Source: Geobacter sp. (GTDB lineage: Bacteria > Desulfobacterota > Desulfuromonadia > Geobacterales > Pseudopelobacteraceae). From it: a stretch of 48,920 nucleotides of DNA. Both the position numbers and the translations under genes were made by a program. Every line of letters starts with the position of its first letter. The first letter of the stretch is position 1. Shown here piece by piece: positions 7,106 to 21,577 of the stretch. The notes under the pieces are model-generated. The model did no database searches. It was not told the DNA's origin and worked only from the letters and a program-made list of their open reading frames with translations. The stretch covers positions 1-48,920 of the forward strand of contig JANYBN010000035.1 in the NCBI GenBank assembly GCA_025360785.1, read 5' to 3'.

Positions 7106-8209
7106 ATGTCTAAAGTCTTTTTCAGCGATATGCGTACCGGGCACAAGGAAAATCTGTTCGATAAAATTGCCAAACTGCTGGCTCTGGCCGGGCTTGCGCA
7201 GGTTGTTTCCAAGGAGGACCTGACGGCGGTCAAGATCCATTTTGGCGAAAAGGGGAATCACACCTACCTGCGGCCGGTCTTTGCCCGGCGGGTGGTGGAG
7301 GAGATCAAGAAGCTGGGAGCAATGCCGTTCCTGACCGATTCCTCCACGCTCTATCCCGGCCAGCGCAAGGAAGCGGTGTCAGCGTTGATCTGCGGCATAG
7401 AGAACGGTTTTGACTACTCTTGCGCCGGTGCGCCGCTGATCATCAGCGACGGCCTGCGCGGTGTCACCGAAACCGAGGTTGCCATTGAGGGAGAACTGCT
7501 GAAGAAAACCTATATCGGCACCGAGATCGTCGAGGCCGATTCGATAGTAACCATGACCCACTTCAAATGCCATGAACTGACCGGCTTTGGCGGTGCGATC
7601 AAGAACATCGGCATGGGGTGCGCCAGCCGCAAGGGTAAGCTGGTGCAGCATTCGACGGTAGCACCGGCGGTGGCGGAGAAATTCTGCACCGGTTGCGGAA
7701 TCTGCCTCCGTTCCTGCGCTCATGACGCCATCGCCATCATCGAAGGCAAAGCCGCCATCGATCCGACGCTCTGCGCCGGCTGTTCGCGCTGCATCACGGT
7801 CTGCCCGGTCAAGGCGATCAATATCCAGTGGAACGAAGCCGCCGACATGGTCATGCGCAAGATGGCGGAATATGCCAAAGGGGCGCTGACCGGCAAGGAG
7901 GGCAAGGCGATCTACATCAGTTTCATCACCCAGGTGTCCCCCGCCTGCGACTGCTACGGCCATTCCGATGCCCCGATCGTCAACGACATCGGCATCTGCG
8001 CCTCCACCGATCCGGTGGCGATCGATCAGGCGTGCGCCGATCTGGTTAACGCCGCGCGCGGCAACGAAGGGTCGGCGCTTCAGAGCGGCCAAGAGCCGGG
8101 GGGCGACAAGTTTCGCGGCTGCTGGCCGGAGATCCCGTGGGAGGTGCAGCTGGAGCATGGGGAGAAGGTCGGGTTGGGGAGCAGGAAGTATGAGTTGGTG
8201 AGGGTATGA
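7106..8209 (+). CDS. DUF362 domain protein with two 4Fe-4S motifs
   Basis: The 367-residue protein has a DUF362 domain (residues about 1-190 and again near the C-terminus) into which a ferredoxin-like segment is inserted, with CTGCGICLRSCAHDAI and CAGCSRCITVCPVKAI giving two 4Fe-4S clusters. Such proteins are presumed electron carriers or oxidoreductases in anaerobes; the substrate is unknown. AAAGGA precedes the ATG by 8 nt. It is transcribed divergently from hcp across a 140-nt gap that holds the TTGAC-N4-GTCAA box, so co-regulation is possible but unproven. Confidence 0.87.
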   Translation: MSKVFFSDMRTGHKENLFDKIAKLLALAGLAQVVSKEDLTAVKIHFGEKGNHTYLRPVFARRVVEEIKKLGAMPFLTDSSTLYPGQRKEAVSALICGIENGFDYSCAGAPLIISDGLRGVTETEVAIEGELLKKTYIGTEIVEADSIVTMTHFKCHELTGFGGAIKNIGMGCASRKGKLVQHSTVAPAVAEKFCTGCGICLRSCAHDAIAIIEGKAAIDPTLCAGCSRCITVCPVKAINIQWNEAADMVMRKMAEYAKGALTGKEGKAIYISFITQVSPACDCYGHSDAPIVNDIGICASTDPVAIDQACADLVNAARGNEGSALQSGQEPGGDKFRGCWPEIPWEVQLEHGEKVGLGSRKYELVRV

Positions 8210-8311
8210 CGGTTTTGTTGTTGAATTCTCTTTGCAACAGACAAGCAGATCGCGGTACTGCTACTATATCCATTATTACAGACTAAATGTTTCGCGCGAG
8301 AGGTTGTTTTC

Positions 8312-10321
<2,010 letters not shown>

Positions 10322-10481
10322 AAGGCAATCGGGATTAATCTAAATCTCAAGCGGAGAGGAGGCTTTGGGGTGGGTTTCGATTTCATATTTGTTGATTGAT
10401 AAACAGGCCCACAGTCGATTACCCCAATGCTGGCTGCTTAGCCTCAGCACCGATACAAATAAAACAAAAAAAGGATAAATC

Positions 10482-10814
10482 ATGAGCCAGTTACCAAAAT
10501 GTCCAACATGCAGTTCAGAATACACATACGAAGACGGAGAGATGTTCGTCTGCCCGGAATGCGCCCATGAATGGCCAATTGCTGCGGCTGAGAGTTCAGC
10601 TATTGTCGTGCGGGACGCTTTCGGTACTGAACTTAAGGCGGGCGATTCGATAACCGTCATCAAGGATTTGAAGATCAAGGGTTCGTCATCGGTTGTCAAA
10701 ACCGGCGTCAAGATCAAGATCATCCGTCTCGTCGATGGCGACCACGATATCGACTGCAAGATCGATGGCATCGGCGCAATGCAGTTGAAATCCGAGTTCG
10801 TCAAGAAGGCGTGA
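10482..10814 (+). CDS. PhnA/YjdM-family zinc-ribbon protein
   Basis: This 110-residue protein begins with a zinc ribbon ([21 protein letters not shown]) followed by a small beta domain typical of the PhnA (YjdM) family. The family was named from a phosphonate locus in E. coli, but a phosphonate role is not supported here since no phn genes are nearby. AAAGGATAAATC precedes the ATG. The gene lies 13 nt upstream of dtd. The 160-nt gap before it (10322-10481) shows no clear feature apart from an A-rich leader. Confidence 0.88.
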   Translation: MSQLPKCPTCSSEYTYEDGEMFVCPECAHEWPIAAAESSAIVVRDAFGTELKAGDSITVIKDLKIKGSSSVVKTGVKIKIIRLVDGDHDIDCKIDGIGAMQLKSEFVKKA

Positions 10815-10827
10815 AAGGAAATATAAC

Positions 10828-11265
10828 GTGAAAGCTGTCATCCAGCGTGTTACTTCGGCTTCGGTCACTGTTGAGGGTAAAATAGTTGGTCAAATTGGCC
10901 AGGGGCTCATGATTCTCCTGGGAGTTGAGAAGGGAGATGCGGAAGTGCAGGCCGACTGGCTAGTGGAAAAAATCTGCGGGTTGAGGATCTTCTCCGATGC
11001 TGACGGCAAGATGAACCTTTCGGTCGTAGATATCGGCGGTGCGCTGCTGGTTGTTTCCCAGTTCACCCTGGCCGGCAACTGTAACAAAGGGAGGCGCCCC
11101 TCATTCGATACGGCTGCGCCGCCCGAAGAAGGGAAACGGCTGTACGAATATTTTGTCGCTGCGGCAAGGCGCGCCGGACTGCCGGTTGAAACCGGCATAT
11201 TTCAGGCAGACATGCAGGTGTCTCTGGTCAATGACGGGCCGGTGACGTTTATTCTGGAACGATAA
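10828..11265 (+). CDS. dtd: D-aminoacyl-tRNA deacylase
   Basis: The 145-residue product has the family motifs SQFTLAGNC (around residue 75) and NDGPVTF near the C-terminus, which includes the Gly-cisPro element that screens D-amino acids. It removes D-amino acids, and Gly from tRNA-Ala, from mischarged tRNA in the cytoplasm. The start is GTG, preceded by AAAGGA. Length matches the family. It sits between the PhnA-like gene and mqnD on the same strand. Confidence 0.96.
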   Translation: MKAVIQRVTSASVTVEGKIVGQIGQGLMILLGVEKGDAEVQADWLVEKICGLRIFSDADGKMNLSVVDIGGALLVVSQFTLAGNCNKGRRPSFDTAAPPEEGKRLYEYFVAAARRAGLPVETGIFQADMQVSLVNDGPVTFILER

Positions 11266-11299
11266 ACCTCAAAAACATGTCCCGGTTTTAGGAGATAGT

Positions 11300-12133
11300 A
11301 TGTCCAAAGAGCTTACCCTCGGTTTTTCCCCCTGTCCAAACGACACTTTCATGTTCTATCCGCTTGTGCACAATCTGGTGGACACTGGCGACCTCGTCTA
11401 TCGGGAACGGCTGGAGGATGTGGAAACCCTCAACCAGCTGGCGCTTAAAGGTGAACTGGATGTCAGCAAAGTTTCCTACCACGCCTTGGGGCATATCCGG
11501 GACCAGTATGTGCTGCTCCGCTCCGGCAGCGCCTTGGGGCGCGGCTGCGGGCCGCTGCTGGTGGCGACGGACAGGATTAATCCTGCCGATCTGCGCGGCA
11601 AGACCATTGCCGTGCCCGGCCGCTATACAACGGCCAAACTGCTGCTGCGACTGTTTGATCCGGAGCTGGATAATTTCATCGTCATGCCGTTCAACGAGAT
11701 CATGGATGCGGTATTGAGCGGTAATGTCGATGCTGGTTTGATCATCCACGAGTCACGCTTCACCTATCATGGCTTTGGACTGCACAAACTGCTCGATCTG
11801 GGGGAATGGTGGGAGGGAGAAACCGGCCTGCCGATTCCGCTCGGCGGCATTGTAGCCCGGCGTTCACTCGGGGTGGAAACGATTGCCGCTGTCGAACGCG
11901 CATTAAAGGCCGGGGTGGAATATGCACGGGCTCACCCTGCCGAGGCTGCCCGCTATATAAGCGAACATGCCCAGGAGATGAGCCCGGAGGTCTGCACTGC
12001 CCACATCGGCCTGTACGTCAACGATTTCTCTAACGATCTGGGGGATGAAGGGGTGCAGGCTATTACCTGTCTGCTGCAGCGCGCCGAACAGGCTGGACTC
12101 ATTCCGCCATCGACGGTGCCGCTCTTTATTTAA
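11300..12133 (+). CDS. mqnD: 1,4-dihydroxy-6-naphthoate synthase
   Basis: The 277-residue protein opens with LGFSPCPNDTFMFYPLV, the signature of MqnD, which converts cyclic dehypoxanthinyl futalosine to 1,4-dihydroxy-6-naphthoate in the futalosine route to menaquinone. Later segments (GELDVSKVSYHALGH, VPGRYTTAKLLLRL, DAGLIIHESRFTY) fit its periplasmic-binding-protein-like fold. The related MqnA differs in its N-terminal motif. The start follows AGGAG by 6 nt. No other mqn genes are in the window, so the pathway is scattered or lies elsewhere. Confidence 0.93.
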   Translation: MSKELTLGFSPCPNDTFMFYPLVHNLVDTGDLVYRERLEDVETLNQLALKGELDVSKVSYHALGHIRDQYVLLRSGSALGRGCGPLLVATDRINPADLRGKTIAVPGRYTTAKLLLRLFDPELDNFIVMPFNEIMDAVLSGNVDAGLIIHESRFTYHGFGLHKLLDLGEWWEGETGLPIPLGGIVARRSLGVETIAAVERALKAGVEYARAHPAEAARYISEHAQEMSPEVCTAHIGLYVNDFSNDLGDEGVQAITCLLQRAEQAGLIPPSTVPLFI

Positions 12134-12161
12134 AACATTTAAACCTGAAATCAGCAGTCGA

Positions 12162-12288
12162 ACCGCAAAGATGGTAAGAGCGCAAAGAAAAACAATATAG
12201 ATAATGCTGAAAATTTGATTACCAAAAAGGTGAATTCAGAATTTTTATTAACCGCTTGATTTCTTGGCGAACTTTGCGCCTTTGCGGT
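12162..12288. repeat. Intergenic inverted repeat (CGCAAAG type)
   Basis: The left part reads ACCGCAAAG, 9 extra nt, then GCGCAAAG (12162-12187). The right part (12272-12288) is the complement of ACCGCAAAGGCGCAAAG. Between them is about 84 nt of AT-rich sequence. It lies in the 192-nt gap between mqnD and the DUF4337 gene and holds no ORF. It is probably a dispersed repeat element; no second full copy was seen in this window. Confidence 0.5.
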
Positions 12289-12325
12289 AATGAACTGCAT
12301 TTTCTAGGATAAAGGAGGATTTCTA

Positions 12326-12856
12326 ATGGCTGATCTGAAAGAAAAATGGCAGGGATGGCTGGCGCTGTCTACCGCAATCATGGCGGTTCTGGCGGCGTTG
12401 ACGACACTCTATATGGGGAAATATTCCTCGCGCGCCATCATGGCCCAGGGACAGGAAAGCGATCAATGGGCGTACTATCAGGCCAAGAGCATCAAGGGGC
12501 ATACATACGAGGTTAACATCAATACTTTGGAGCTGCAGTACCTTGCGCAAAAAGGGTTGTCACCCGAGGCTGCCGCCGGATACCAGAAAACGTTAAAAAA
12601 GTACGGTGAGGAACTTAAGCGCTATGACGTTGAAAAGAAGGAAATAAAGGATAAGGCCGAAGGGATCGCCAAGACAAAGCTCAAAGCGCAGGAGATGGGA
12701 GGAGATTTCGCCTATGCGCTGATCTTCCTGCAGATCGCCCTGATGCTTTCGTCAATCGCCAGCCTGACTAAGCGTCATTACCTCTGGTACATCGCCTTGA
12801 TCTGCAACGTTGGCTGGCTGTTCTTCTTTATGGATGCCTGGCTGCTGTTTTACTGA
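12326..12856 (+). CDS. DUF4337 membrane protein
   Basis: The 176-residue protein has an N-terminal membrane segment (LALSTAIMAVLAALTTLYMG), a charged Lys/Glu-rich helical middle of about 85 residues, and two C-terminal membrane segments (around FAYALIFLQIALMLSSIASL and YLWYIALICNVGWLFFFMDA). This arrangement fits DUF4337, whose function is unknown. AAAGGAGG precedes the ATG. It ends 18 nt before the convergent nuoN gene and shows no operon partner. Confidence 0.85.
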   Translation: MADLKEKWQGWLALSTAIMAVLAALTTLYMGKYSSRAIMAQGQESDQWAYYQAKSIKGHTYEVNINTLELQYLAQKGLSPEAAAGYQKTLKKYGEELKRYDVEKKEIKDKAEGIAKTKLKAQEMGGDFAYALIFLQIALMLSSIASLTKRHYLWYIALICNVGWLFFFMDAWLLFY

Positions 12857-12874
12857 AACCGAATTTTATGTGGG

Positions 12875-14278
12875 TCAGGGCAGTATCTTTTCAAGCAGTT
12901 CCAGCAGCGGCTGGGGATAGACACCGAGCAGCACCATGACGGCTGCCGGAACGAGCAGGACGATAATTTCACTGATATTCAGTGTGCGGATGGTCTCTTC
13001 CGGCTGTTCTGCCGGCTTCATGTACATGACCACTACGAGCCGCAGGTAGAAAAATACCGCCACCATCGCAGAGAGGATGCCGACCAGCGCCAAAGCATAT
13101 TCCCCGCTCCTCAATGCTGAGGAAAATACGGCAAACTTTCCCATGAATCCGGCCGTAGGCGGAATCCCCGCCAGAGAAAACATTGCGACCGCCAATGTTG
13201 CGCCAGCCAGCGGATTGCGGTAACCCAGGCCGCGATAGGTTTCGATGGTGTCTTGCTCGTCCTCTCCCTCACCCGAGAGAACGGAGATTACCCCGAAGGC
13301 GGTCAGCCCTGCAGCCGCATAACCCACCAGATAAAAAACCGCTGCCCCGGCTCCGCCGGCAGGGAGTGCGACCAGCGCCAAGGCGATATATCCCATCTGC
13401 CCGACCGACGACCAGGCGAGCATCCGTTTAAGATTGCTCTGCACCAACGCGGCTAAATTACCCGCCACCATCGAGAACAGTACTGTCAGCCAGAGGATGT
13501 CGTGCAGGCCGCGCCATCTGCCGAACAACGGCAGCAGAAGCAGCAGCGCCGCCAGTGAAGCCCCTTTGGAGGCGGTCGATAACAGGGCCGTCACCGGTGC
13601 CGGAGCGCCCTGATACACATCCGCCGTCCAGAGGTGGGCCGGCACCAGCGACAGTTTGAATGCCATCCCCAGCAGAATCAGACAGGCGCCTGCCATAAAA
13701 AGCGGTTCGGGTGTCCCGTTTGCTGATGCCAGCTCAGACAGCTTGAGCGAACCCCTAGCCGCATAGACCAGCGCCATCCCCATCGCCAGAATCGCCGCCG
13801 ATAGCGTCCCGTTCAGCAGATACTTCAGCCCGGCTTCACCACCTTTTGCCGAGTCGCGCTGAATAGCCACGAGGATGTAAAAAGCGAATGTGAACGCCTC
13901 AAGACCCAGGAACAGCATCAGCAGATCTGTCGCTGCGCATGCCGCACCCATTCCGGCCAGGGCAAACAGAATCGTCGCCGGATATTCTTCGCAGATTATC
14001 CCCCGGCGGCGGTTGTAGCCGGATGCCAGCAGCAGCGCAATCAGGCCGGCAGAGTCCAGGAAAGTCGCAAAGAACCGCGAGAAGGGGGTGACGGCAAGGC
14101 CGGGCATGCCGGCATCGACGGGAATCAGGAGGTTCCAGAGCAGGGCTGCTGTGATCAGCGCTCCTGCCAGCCCGTACAGATATCCGCCCGGTTTGACTGC
14201 GCCGGACAGCAGTACCAGCACGCTGCCGCCGGCCAGGATCATAAGGGGCATCAATGTCATCAGGTCGGTGGAAGTCAC
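12875..14278 (-). CDS. nuoN: NADH-quinone oxidoreductase subunit N
   Basis: The 467-residue polytopic protein is an antiporter-like subunit of complex I. Conserved charged residues are visible in GLEAFTFAFYIL (Glu of the channel), AFKLSLVPAHLWTADVYQGA (Lys in a broken helix) and STASKGASLAAL (second Lys). It would form part of the proton-pumping membrane arm. GTG is the start, overlapping the nuoM stop by four bases (GTGA), so translation is coupled. No nuoA-L gene adjoins it; the pair lies downstream of mfd. Confidence 0.92.
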   Translation of the reverse strand: MTSTDLMTLMPLMILAGGSVLVLLSGAVKPGGYLYGLAGALITAALLWNLLIPVDAGMPGLAVTPFSRFFATFLDSAGLIALLLASGYNRRRGIICEEYPATILFALAGMGAACAATDLLMLFLGLEAFTFAFYILVAIQRDSAKGGEAGLKYLLNGTLSAAILAMGMALVYAARGSLKLSELASANGTPEPLFMAGACLILLGMAFKLSLVPAHLWTADVYQGAPAPVTALLSTASKGASLAALLLLLPLFGRWRGLHDILWLTVLFSMVAGNLAALVQSNLKRMLAWSSVGQMGYIALALVALPAGGAGAAVFYLVGYAAAGLTAFGVISVLSGEGEDEQDTIETYRGLGYRNPLAGATLAVAMFSLAGIPPTAGFMGKFAVFSSALRSGEYALALVGILSAMVAVFFYLRLVVVMYMKPAEQPEETIRTLNISEIIVLLVPAAVMVLLGVYPQPLLELLEKILP

Positions 14279-15768
14279 GGTGCCACTCCTGTCAAAAGCT
14301 GCACCGGCAGATGGATCATGTCGAGCAGCGGGGCGGGATGCACACCGACCCAGAGGTCCAGCAGCAGGAGCGCCGCCAGAATGGTGATTTCGCGCAGATT
14401 GAGGTCGGTCAGCGCCAGCGGTTGACGCTCCTTCTGAAACAGCACCTCCTGGACCAATCTAACCATATAGATAAGCGGCAGTACGATGCCGACGAAAGAG
14501 AGTATCACCACCAGAGGCGATTGTTTGATCGTTCCAGCCAGAATCAGAAATTCACCGACGAAGCTGTTCAGCCCCGGCACTCCAATCGACGTCAGAGAGA
14601 AGATCAGGAAAAAGAACGACCAGAGCGGCATCTTGCCCCACACCCCGCCGAAGGCGGCTATTTCCCTGGTATGGGCCCGTTCGTCCAGCATCCCGATCAG
14701 GCAGAACAGCGCCCCCGTGGTTACCCCATGGTTGGCCATTTGCAGGATCGAACCGGAGAGCGCTACCGGCTGCCAGGCGGCGATGCCGATCGCGACGTAT
14801 CCCATATGTCCGATACTGGAGTAGGCGATCAGCCGTTTCATATCCTCCTGGGCAAAGGCGACCAGCGATGCATAGAAAATGCCGAGCAGCGCCAGGGTGT
14901 AGAACAGCGGGGTCAACGCCTGCGCCGCCAGCGGAAAAAGCGGGTAGCCGAAGCGGATCAGTCCGTAGCTGCCGGTTTTGAGCAGCAGGCCGGCCAGCAC
15001 CACGCTGCCGGCGGTAGGAGCGTCGGTATGGGCATCGGGGAGCCAGGTGTGGAGCGGAAAGAGCGGGAACTTTATGGCGAACGCCAGGAAAAAGGCGGCA
15101 AACAGCCAGAGCTGAGTCGCAAAAGGGAGGGTGGTATGCAGCAGTTCAGGCAGGCCAAAGGTAGACACCCCGCTCTGTCTGGCATGCAGCAGGTGCAGCG
15201 CGATGATTGCCAGCAGCATCAGCAGAGAGCCGAACATCGTGAAGAGGAAGAATTTGAGCGTTGAATAGATCTTGCGCCCATGCCCCCAGATCCCGATCAG
15301 GAAAAACATCGGAATCAGCATGATCTCCCAGAAGAGGTAGAACAGCGCCAGATCGAGGGATAAAAACACCCCCATGATCCCGGCTTCCATGACAAGCATC
15401 AGCGTCAGGAAGAGTGCTACCCGCTCTTTAATGGCATTCCACGACACCGCCAGTGCCACGCAAAAGGTGAACGACGTCAGCATGACCATCAGCAGCGAGA
15501 TGCCGTCCAACCCCAGGGTATAGCGGATGCCGAAGGCCGGTATCCAGGGTGCATCCTCCAGCAGCAGGTAGCCGGGAAGCTTCGTCGGTGCTCCCTCCAA
15601 AACCCGCCATGAAGAATACAGCCACCCGGCGAGCGCCAGTTCGACCGCAGCGATCCCGAAGGCAACGGACCGGGCGATCGCCGCACGGTTCCAGAACGGC
15701 AGGAGCAGCAGGCAGCCGGCCAGCGGGAGGAAAATCAGGATTGTCAGGAGCGGATAGTGGTTGAGCAT
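14275..15768 (-). CDS. nuoM: NADH-quinone oxidoreductase subunit M
   Basis: The 497-residue polytopic protein matches NuoM. Key residues for proton transfer are present: Glu in FYLFWEIMLIPMF, Lys in FAIKFPLFPLHTWLPDAHTD, and Lys in GLLLKTGSYGL. It is one of the three antiporter-like subunits of the complex I membrane arm. It normally sits between nuoL and nuoN, but here its upstream neighbour is mfd, 67 nt away across a small hairpin repeat. With intact key residues, a working subunit of a complex encoded elsewhere, or a duplicate pair, is likely. Confidence 0.93.
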   Translation of the reverse strand: MLNHYPLLTILIFLPLAGCLLLLPFWNRAAIARSVAFGIAAVELALAGWLYSSWRVLEGAPTKLPGYLLLEDAPWIPAFGIRYTLGLDGISLLMVMLTSFTFCVALAVSWNAIKERVALFLTLMLVMEAGIMGVFLSLDLALFYLFWEIMLIPMFFLIGIWGHGRKIYSTLKFFLFTMFGSLLMLLAIIALHLLHARQSGVSTFGLPELLHTTLPFATQLWLFAAFFLAFAIKFPLFPLHTWLPDAHTDAPTAGSVVLAGLLLKTGSYGLIRFGYPLFPLAAQALTPLFYTLALLGIFYASLVAFAQEDMKRLIAYSSIGHMGYVAIGIAAWQPVALSGSILQMANHGVTTGALFCLIGMLDERAHTREIAAFGGVWGKMPLWSFFFLIFSLTSIGVPGLNSFVGEFLILAGTIKQSPLVVILSFVGIVLPLIYMVRLVQEVLFQKERQPLALTDLNLREITILAALLLLDLWVGVHPAPLLDMIHLPVQLLTGVAP

Positions 15769-15783
15769 ACATACCTATCAAAA

Positions 15784-15827
15784 TGTAGGTTGGTAATGTA
15801 GGTTGGGCAAAGCGTAGCGTGCCCAAC
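15784..15827. repeat. TGTAGGTTGGGC-type intergenic hairpin repeat
   Basis: TGTAGGTTGG occurs twice in tandem, at 15784-15793 and 15798-15807. The second copy runs into a hairpin with stem GTTGGGCA (15802-15809) and TGCCCAAC (15820-15827). Sequences of this type recur between genes in many bacteria. It lies between the end of mfd and the start of nuoM. Confidence 0.6.
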
Positions 15828-15835
15828 GGATGCGG

Positions 15836-19333
<3,498 letters not shown>

Positions 19334-19363
19334 AGTGGTTGTCAGTTTCGGGCGATACGCCGA

Positions 19364-19924
19364 TCAGTGCTTGCGAAGACCGGCTTTCAGTTTTGGCTTG
19401 CCATCTTCAATAACAACTCTGAAGGCCAGGTTTGTTGTGCCGAGCCTGGCGGCCAGGAGCGGCTTCTGTTTTTCAATAGTTGCTGAAACCAGTTCACGGG
19501 TTATCTTGTCAGTCGGCATATTACATGCTTTGCGTGCTTCACGGAATTCATGAACGAGACGGTCAATGTCCGATTCGGCTGACTCGATCGGTAAGCCTGG
19601 CTGTTTCTTTTCAGGTTTATCTTTCTGGCGCAGGTGCAGATCGCTGATAAAGCGGTCTCTGGAGTAGCGCCCCTCCTCCATCAGCTTCAGAATCCGGTTC
19701 CAGTGTTCCCGATAGGTGTTGAGACGGGCTACCAGCATGGTGAAACGATGCTTGTACATGGTGTTGTTAATCGGCACGCCGGTATGGAGACGCACCAGTC
19801 TCTCCACCTCGCCCAGCAACGTGAGGGGCTCCCGCTTTTCCAGCCCGATAAAGTACTGTTCGTATTTGGTAATCAACTCGCTCAGTTTTTTATCAAGGGA
19901 TATGACATCTTCGGCAATAGCCAT
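19364..19924 (-). CDS. Conserved helical protein of unknown function
   Basis: This 186-residue soluble protein is highly charged and predicted helical (SLDKKLSELITKYEQYFIGLE, residues in the thirties KREPLTLLGEVERLV). It then has a Lys/Pro-rich hinge (RQKDKPEKKQPGLP) and a Ser/Glu-rich C-terminal domain ending KPLLAARLGTTNLAFRV. It resembles the C-terminal domain of a myxobacterial protein family (MXAN_5187-like), which I recall only loosely. No catalytic motif is visible. It lies directly upstream of mfd on the same strand. Confidence 0.6.
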   Translation of the reverse strand: MAIAEDVISLDKKLSELITKYEQYFIGLEKREPLTLLGEVERLVRLHTGVPINNTMYKHRFTMLVARLNTYREHWNRILKLMEEGRYSRDRFISDLHLRQKDKPEKKQPGLPIESAESDIDRLVHEFREARKACNMPTDKITRELVSATIEKQKPLLAARLGTTNLAFRVVIEDGKPKLKAGLRKH

Positions 19925-20105
19925 CGGTAACCTGTTGGTAAGTTGGAATATTTCTGCGGATTTCAGGCAGAAAAATTTTTGAACGCACTTGTCCCGTTTT
20001 TCGGGGCTGGTTTTAGCCTGTAAACATGCAGAAGATCACTATAGTCAAACCAGCAGATAAGTAAAGATTAAAGATGGGTTAAATCGACGCAACTGCGCTA
20101 ATATC

Positions 20106-20135
20106 TTGACGCTTTGACCAGCAATCGCATAAAGT
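20106..20135 (+). promoter_or_regulatory. Putative glmU promoter
   Basis: TTGACG (20106-20111) and TAAAGT (20130-20135) are separated by 18 nt and lie about 40 nt before the chosen glmU start, giving a sigma70-type promoter. A short T-run follows the expected start site. Confidence 0.5.
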
Positions 20136-20175
20136 GTACGAGCGCTTTTTTTACATTTATTATGGAGGTATCGGT

Positions 20176-21549
20176 ATGGAATCACTTGCCTCAGTTGTAC
20201 TTGCCGCAGGGAAGGGTACCCGCATGAAGTCGGGCCTGATCAAGGTTCTTCATCCACTGGCCGGCGTGCCGATGATATCCTGGCCGGTCGCGGCCGCCCG
20301 TGAAGCAGGCTCTGATCCGATTGTGCTGGTGATAGGGCATCAGGCTAATGCGGTGCAGGGAGTTTTTCGTGGCGCTGCGGATATTCGCTGCGCCATGCAG
20401 GAAGATCAGCTCGGTACCGGGCATGCCGTTGCCTGCGCTCTAGATGCGTTGGCCGGGTTTCGCGGCACGGTGCTGATTTTGTGCGGGGACACACCGCTGC
20501 TCCGCTCGGAAACATTGAAAAACATGCTGGCTTACCATCGCGACAACCAGGCGACTGTAACGGTGCTGACCGCATTGATGGATGATCCGTATGGCTATGG
20601 GCGCGTTGTCCGTGACCCTTCAGGCCGGGTGAACCGCATTGTTGAGCAGAAGGATGCTGATCCGGAAGAGCAGAAGATTAGCGAGATCAACAGCGGCATT
20701 TATTGCATGGATTCCGATTTTCTCTTCAATAATATCAAGGGGATCGGCAACGATAACGCCCAGGGGGAATATTACCTGACCGATCTGCTGGCGCTTGCCG
20801 TTCGTAAAGGATTGACCTGCCTTGCTCTGCCAACCGCCGATGCTGACAAAATCATGGGGATTAACGACCGTGTCCAGCTTGCGAGAGCGGGCCGTATTCT
20901 GCGCAGCCGCATCAATCGCGACCATATGTTGAACGGCGTCACCATCATTGATCCGGATCATACCTACATCGATCATGGCGTTACAATCGGCGCCGATACG
21001 ACCATCCATCCCGGTTGCCAAATCGGAGGAGGAACAGTCATCGGATGCGGTTGTGAGATCGAACAGGGTGTCAGCATATCCGGTTGCCGGATTGGCGACG
21101 ATTGCCATGTCAAAGCTGCATCGGTGCTGGAAGATTCCGAGCTGGCCGAGGATGTGGCGATCGGCCCGATGGCGCATCTGCGCCCCGGCACTAAACTCGG
21201 GCGTAAAGTCAAAATCGGCAACTTCGTCGAGACCAAAAAAATCGTGATGGGGGAAGGTTCCAAGGCCTCGCATCTGACCTATCTCGGTGATGCCGAAATA
21301 GGCCGCAATGTCAATATCGGCTGCGGCACGATCACCTGCATTTATGATGGCGTCAATAAGCATCGCACCGTTCTCGGCGACGACGTATTCATCGGCAGCG
21401 ACGTGCAGCTGGTAGCGCCGGTCACAGTCGGCCGCAACTCGCTGGTGGCCGCCGGAACGACTGTCACGATAGATGTTCCGCCTGATTCGCTTGCTCTCTC
21501 CAGGGTTCCGCAGGTCAACAAGGAAGGTTGGCGGCTGAAGAAGAGGTAA
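20176..21549 (+). CDS. glmU: Bifunctional UDP-N-acetylglucosamine pyrophosphorylase / glucosamine-1-phosphate acetyltransferase
   Basis: The start at 20176 (MESLASVVLAAGKG) is chosen because GGAGG precedes it by 7 nt; a longer reading from 20134 has no family support. The 457-residue enzyme has an N-terminal nucleotidyltransferase domain (LAAGKGTRMKS, then LCGDTPLL) and a C-terminal left-handed beta-helix of hexapeptide repeats (residues about 250-440) with HLTYLGDAEIG and NIGCGTITCIYDG. It makes UDP-GlcNAc for peptidoglycan and lipopolysaccharide in the cytoplasm. A signalling gene follows 28 nt downstream. Confidence 0.97.
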   Translation: MESLASVVLAAGKGTRMKSGLIKVLHPLAGVPMISWPVAAAREAGSDPIVLVIGHQANAVQGVFRGAADIRCAMQEDQLGTGHAVACALDALAGFRGTVLILCGDTPLLRSETLKNMLAYHRDNQATVTVLTALMDDPYGYGRVVRDPSGRVNRIVEQKDADPEEQKISEINSGIYCMDSDFLFNNIKGIGNDNAQGEYYLTDLLALAVRKGLTCLALPTADADKIMGINDRVQLARAGRILRSRINRDHMLNGVTIIDPDHTYIDHGVTIGADTTIHPGCQIGGGTVIGCGCEIEQGVSISGCRIGDDCHVKAASVLEDSELAEDVAIGPMAHLRPGTKLGRKVKIGNFVETKKIVMGEGSKASHLTYLGDAEIGRNVNIGCGTITCIYDGVNKHRTVLGDDVFIGSDVQLVAPVTVGRNSLVAAGTTVTIDVPPDSLALSRVPQVNKEGWRLKKR

Positions 21550-21577
21550 ATATTTCAGTTTTTTAAGGCACTTCAGC

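Noticed and set aside
14254-15264. 336-codon plus-strand ORF across nuoM
   Set aside because: Antisense shadow of nuoM; the Gln/Arg/Glu-rich product is typical of a reversed membrane-protein gene.
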